DNA from: Acanthamoeba lenticulata
Lineage: Eukaryota; Discosea; Longamoebia; Acanthamoebidae
NCBI GenBank assembly: GCA_002179805.1
Contig: NAVB01001234.1
Coordinates: forward strand, 1 to 16,967
Direction: 5' to 3'
DNA length: 16,967 nt
Under the pieces are notes generated by a model. The model was not told where the DNA came from. It saw nothing but the letters and a program-made list of their open reading frames with translations, and did not search any database. Shown piece by piece: positions 14,975 to 16,967 of the stretch (positions are counted from its first letter, which is position 1; the number at the start of each line of letters is the position of its first letter). The position numbers and the translations under genes are program-made.

Positions 14975-16967
14975 TCAAGCGGAGGAGCTGTGCTCGAGTT
15001 GGCGGTTGAAGGCGAGGTACAGGAAGAAGTTGAGGTTCTTGAGGAATCCGCTCCCCAGCTGCTCCCCCCGCAACGTTGTGGCGGAAGTCAGTCGCGTGAT
15101 GCCTACCAGAGAAAAGAAAAGCGAAAAAGGGCAGAGACAAGCACCTGGATGGCCTCAAAGCGCTTGAAGAGCTCGACGGTGGCGTCGCGCACGCCCTTGG
15201 CCGGATGGAACAGCGAGACGGCCACCGGGTACAGCCCGCCCTGCGACGACGGCAGGTTGGCCAGGAACTGCTCTCGATAGAGGGACATCAACGAGCGTGA
15301 TTGTCACGATATGAATGCACAACTTGCGTGGGCGGTCGTTGAAACTATTGGGGGACCGTACCTCTTCGACTTGCTCTTCCGTGGAGATGTTGTCGAGGAA
15401 GGTCTTGTAGATGAACAGCATCTCGCTGCACAGGCTCTCGCATTAAAAAAACGCGTGCTCACACATACACAAAAGGCAGGATTTGGGGGGGGGGGAGGAA
15501 ATACCTGTCGGAGATGCCCTTGACGCACCGCAATCGGCGGACGTACCGGAAGACCTGCGGGTTCTTGATCGCCGACTTCTCCCTCTGCTTCTTCCGATGC
15601 TGCATCCCCCCCATGTCCACCACGTCAGACGTCGTCTTCTTCCGCTTCACCATCGCCATCATCGCCGTCATCATGGTTGACCACCCACGCAAGGGGGCTG
15701 ATCCGAGAGGTGCCGCAAAAGAAGAGGATATTGGGGGAGGGGGGGGGGGGGTGACGAACGGCTTCGAGGAGGGCGAAGGAGGAGGACCGCTTCCACCACT
15801 CGAGCCGCTTGGCGTTGGCGTCGGTGAAGTTCTGCTTCTCGGTGGCGCTGGCAAACTCGGCCTCGCCCGTGGCCACGTCCACGATGCGGCCCAGGTAGTC
15901 CTTTGGATCCAGAAGAGGATTCCATCATCGCCCGCGAGAGTCAGCCCATCGTCTGCACACGCGCGCGCAGCAGCATGACACGTACACACGCACACACGCG
16001 GACGCACCTCAAACTGCTGCTTGATAAAGTCTTCGCCGTAGTGGCCCGCCACGGCGCTGCTGACCCGCTGGTAGAACTCGGCGTCGAGCTTGGAGTGGGG
16101 CAGCTTCTCCTTCTCCTGCGGCATCGTGTTGGGGTTGACGGTGATCTTGCCCGTGGCCACGTCGCACAGCACGTCCCACCACTCGGTGCGCTCGGCAAAC
16201 ATCGGGTTGACCACCCCCGCGATGTACCCGGGCCTGTCGCGCGCGCGCGCGTGTGCGGCCGGTCAAGCGTCCGCCGCCAAGCATCCACCACCACGGCCAT
16301 GCGGCGCGTACACGGGGAGCAGGGCGTCGAGCCCGGCCAGGTTGGTGTAGGGGAACGCTCGCCTCACGAGCCCGATCAGCGGCGGCGACATCTGGTGCCC
16401 GCGTCAGCACACACGCACGGCCGATTTAGAAATGGGGGAAACGAGGGGCGCGTGTGCGTGTGTGCGGTGGAAGGGGGGAGGGGGGTCGTGCCATGCCGAC
16501 GGTGGCGAGCACAAAGTTGACGAGCTCCTCGGCGGGCCCGTCCGAGGAGATGAAGACGATCCGCTTCTCGGCGAGAACCGCGTTGAAGATCGTCATGAGG
16601 CCGCCCTGCAGCCTCTGCACCAGCGGGATCACCTGGTACTGTGTTCCCGTCCATCCATCCATATACGTATGTGCGTGTGTGTGTGTGTGTGTGCATGCAG
16701 GCATGTGCGGTATGCGCGCGTGTGTTGTGTGCCAGAGAACGTTCCCCCAGCCACCGTGTGAGGAGCTCCTCTCCTCCTCCTCCTCCGATGGAAGGATGGG
16801 AGAGGAGGAGGAGGCGCACGTCGGCAACTTCGTCGGGGGAGGAGAGGAGCGGGATCTTGATCTTCATCGGCGTCTCCTGGAAGTAGAGCACGGCCTCGTG
16901 CTCCATCTGTGCGCGGTCACGTCCGTTTTTTCGGAGCATCTGCGCGTGTTTGCGCAAAACAAAATAA
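14975..16967 (-). CDS. DENN/SPA-domain protein (AFI1-like), 5' end beyond right edge
   Basis: C-terminal part, about 377 aa, of a DENN-type protein carrying the SPA (stabilization of polarity axis) region; fungal relatives include the Arf3 partner Afi1 and MesA. DENN proteins usually act as GEFs or effectors of small GTPases in membrane traffic and polarity. Minus-strand exons: 16906-16820 (may extend upstream), 16638-16492, 16391-16312, 16233-16008, 15900-15631, 15554-15505, 15425-15362, 15267-15145, 15058-14975. Diagnostic blocks: NAVLAEKRIVFISSDGPAEEL, FPYTNLAGLDALLPVPGYIAG, VNPMFAERTEWWDVLCD, RRLRCVKGISD, STEEQVEE, SSQGGLYPVAVSLFHP and NLNFFLYLAFNRQL. The stretch 15555-15780 is least certain: it carries a 13-G homopolymer and two open frames. 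The donor at 16491 seems to be GC (ATG|GCACGA). Confidence 0.88.
15739..15751. repeat. G13 homopolymer in DENN/SPA exon
   Basis: Thirteen consecutive G on the plus strand (C13 on the transcribed strand, read as four prolines in the chosen frame), preceded by GGGGGA. Another run of 11 G lies at 15485-15495 inside the intron 15426-15504. Such runs are prone to length errors in reads and in vivo, so the reading frame across this exon should be treated with care. Confidence 0.9.
16675..16692. repeat. (GT)9 microsatellite in DENN/SPA intron
   Basis: Nine GT units in the 181-nt intron 16639-16819, next to CCATCCATCC and ATATACGTAT. This is the longest intron of that gene, apparently expanded by simple repeats. 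Confidence 0.85.

Noticed and set aside
13681..15009. Plus-strand 442-codon ORF covering BUD23
   Set aside because: It reads through BUD23 introns and leaves the BUD23 frame after the first intron. The spliced model matches the family end to end.
1..16967. CRISPR arrays, tRNA or rRNA genes, operons with ribosome-binding sites
   Set aside because: None was seen. The architecture is eukaryotic and intron-rich.

Overview
This is a gene-dense eukaryotic window. Every recognisable protein is split into short exons by GT-AG introns, mostly 61-110 nt, with donors such as GTACGT, GTGCGT and GTACGC. Splicing was worked out by hand: for each recognised gene the exon phases close and the joined reading frame matches a known family over most of its length. 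The high GC, the very high intron density, the tiny intergenic gaps and the protein set (Rh-type ammonium channel, DENN/SPA protein, SYS1, BOP1, BUD23, XRN, TTC1) suggest a free-living amoeba of the Acanthamoeba type. The organism is an inference. Nothing prokaryotic, viral or mobile was seen.

Layout, left to right. Minus strand: a CBS-domain protein cut by the left edge (1-496); a TTC1-like TPR co-chaperone (677-1618); an unrecognised Lys/His-rich intronless ORF (1732-2880); SYS1, a Golgi membrane protein (3238-3840); a compact XRN-family 5'-3' exoribonuclease with 13 exons (4237-7411); BOP1/ERB1, a 60S ribosome-assembly factor with 9 exons (7545-10511); and a Rh-family ammonium/CO2 channel with 7 exons (10713-12917). 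A 581-bp divergent promoter region follows. Plus strand: BUD23, the 18S rRNA methyltransferase, with 6 exons (13499-14755). Minus strand again: a DENN/SPA-domain protein (14975 to beyond the right edge), convergent with BUD23.

Functionally, BOP1 and BUD23 are ribosome-biogenesis factors, and XRN enzymes often process pre-rRNA, so the middle of the window is rich in rRNA-related genes. SYS1 and the DENN protein belong to membrane traffic. No shared pathway links all the genes, and each appears to be its own transcription unit. AATAAA signals lie 45-110 nt past four of the stops.

The items most worth a second look are: a Rh-gene intron carrying ten tandem copies of a branch-point-like CTGAC motif; a probable GC-AG intron in BOP1 and a possible one in the DENN gene; a short, divergent XRN enzyme that keeps all the active-site and 5'-phosphate-pocket residues; stop-free, frame-preserving introns in SYS1; and the orphan His-rich ORF. 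I did not find a convincing wholly new multi-gene system.
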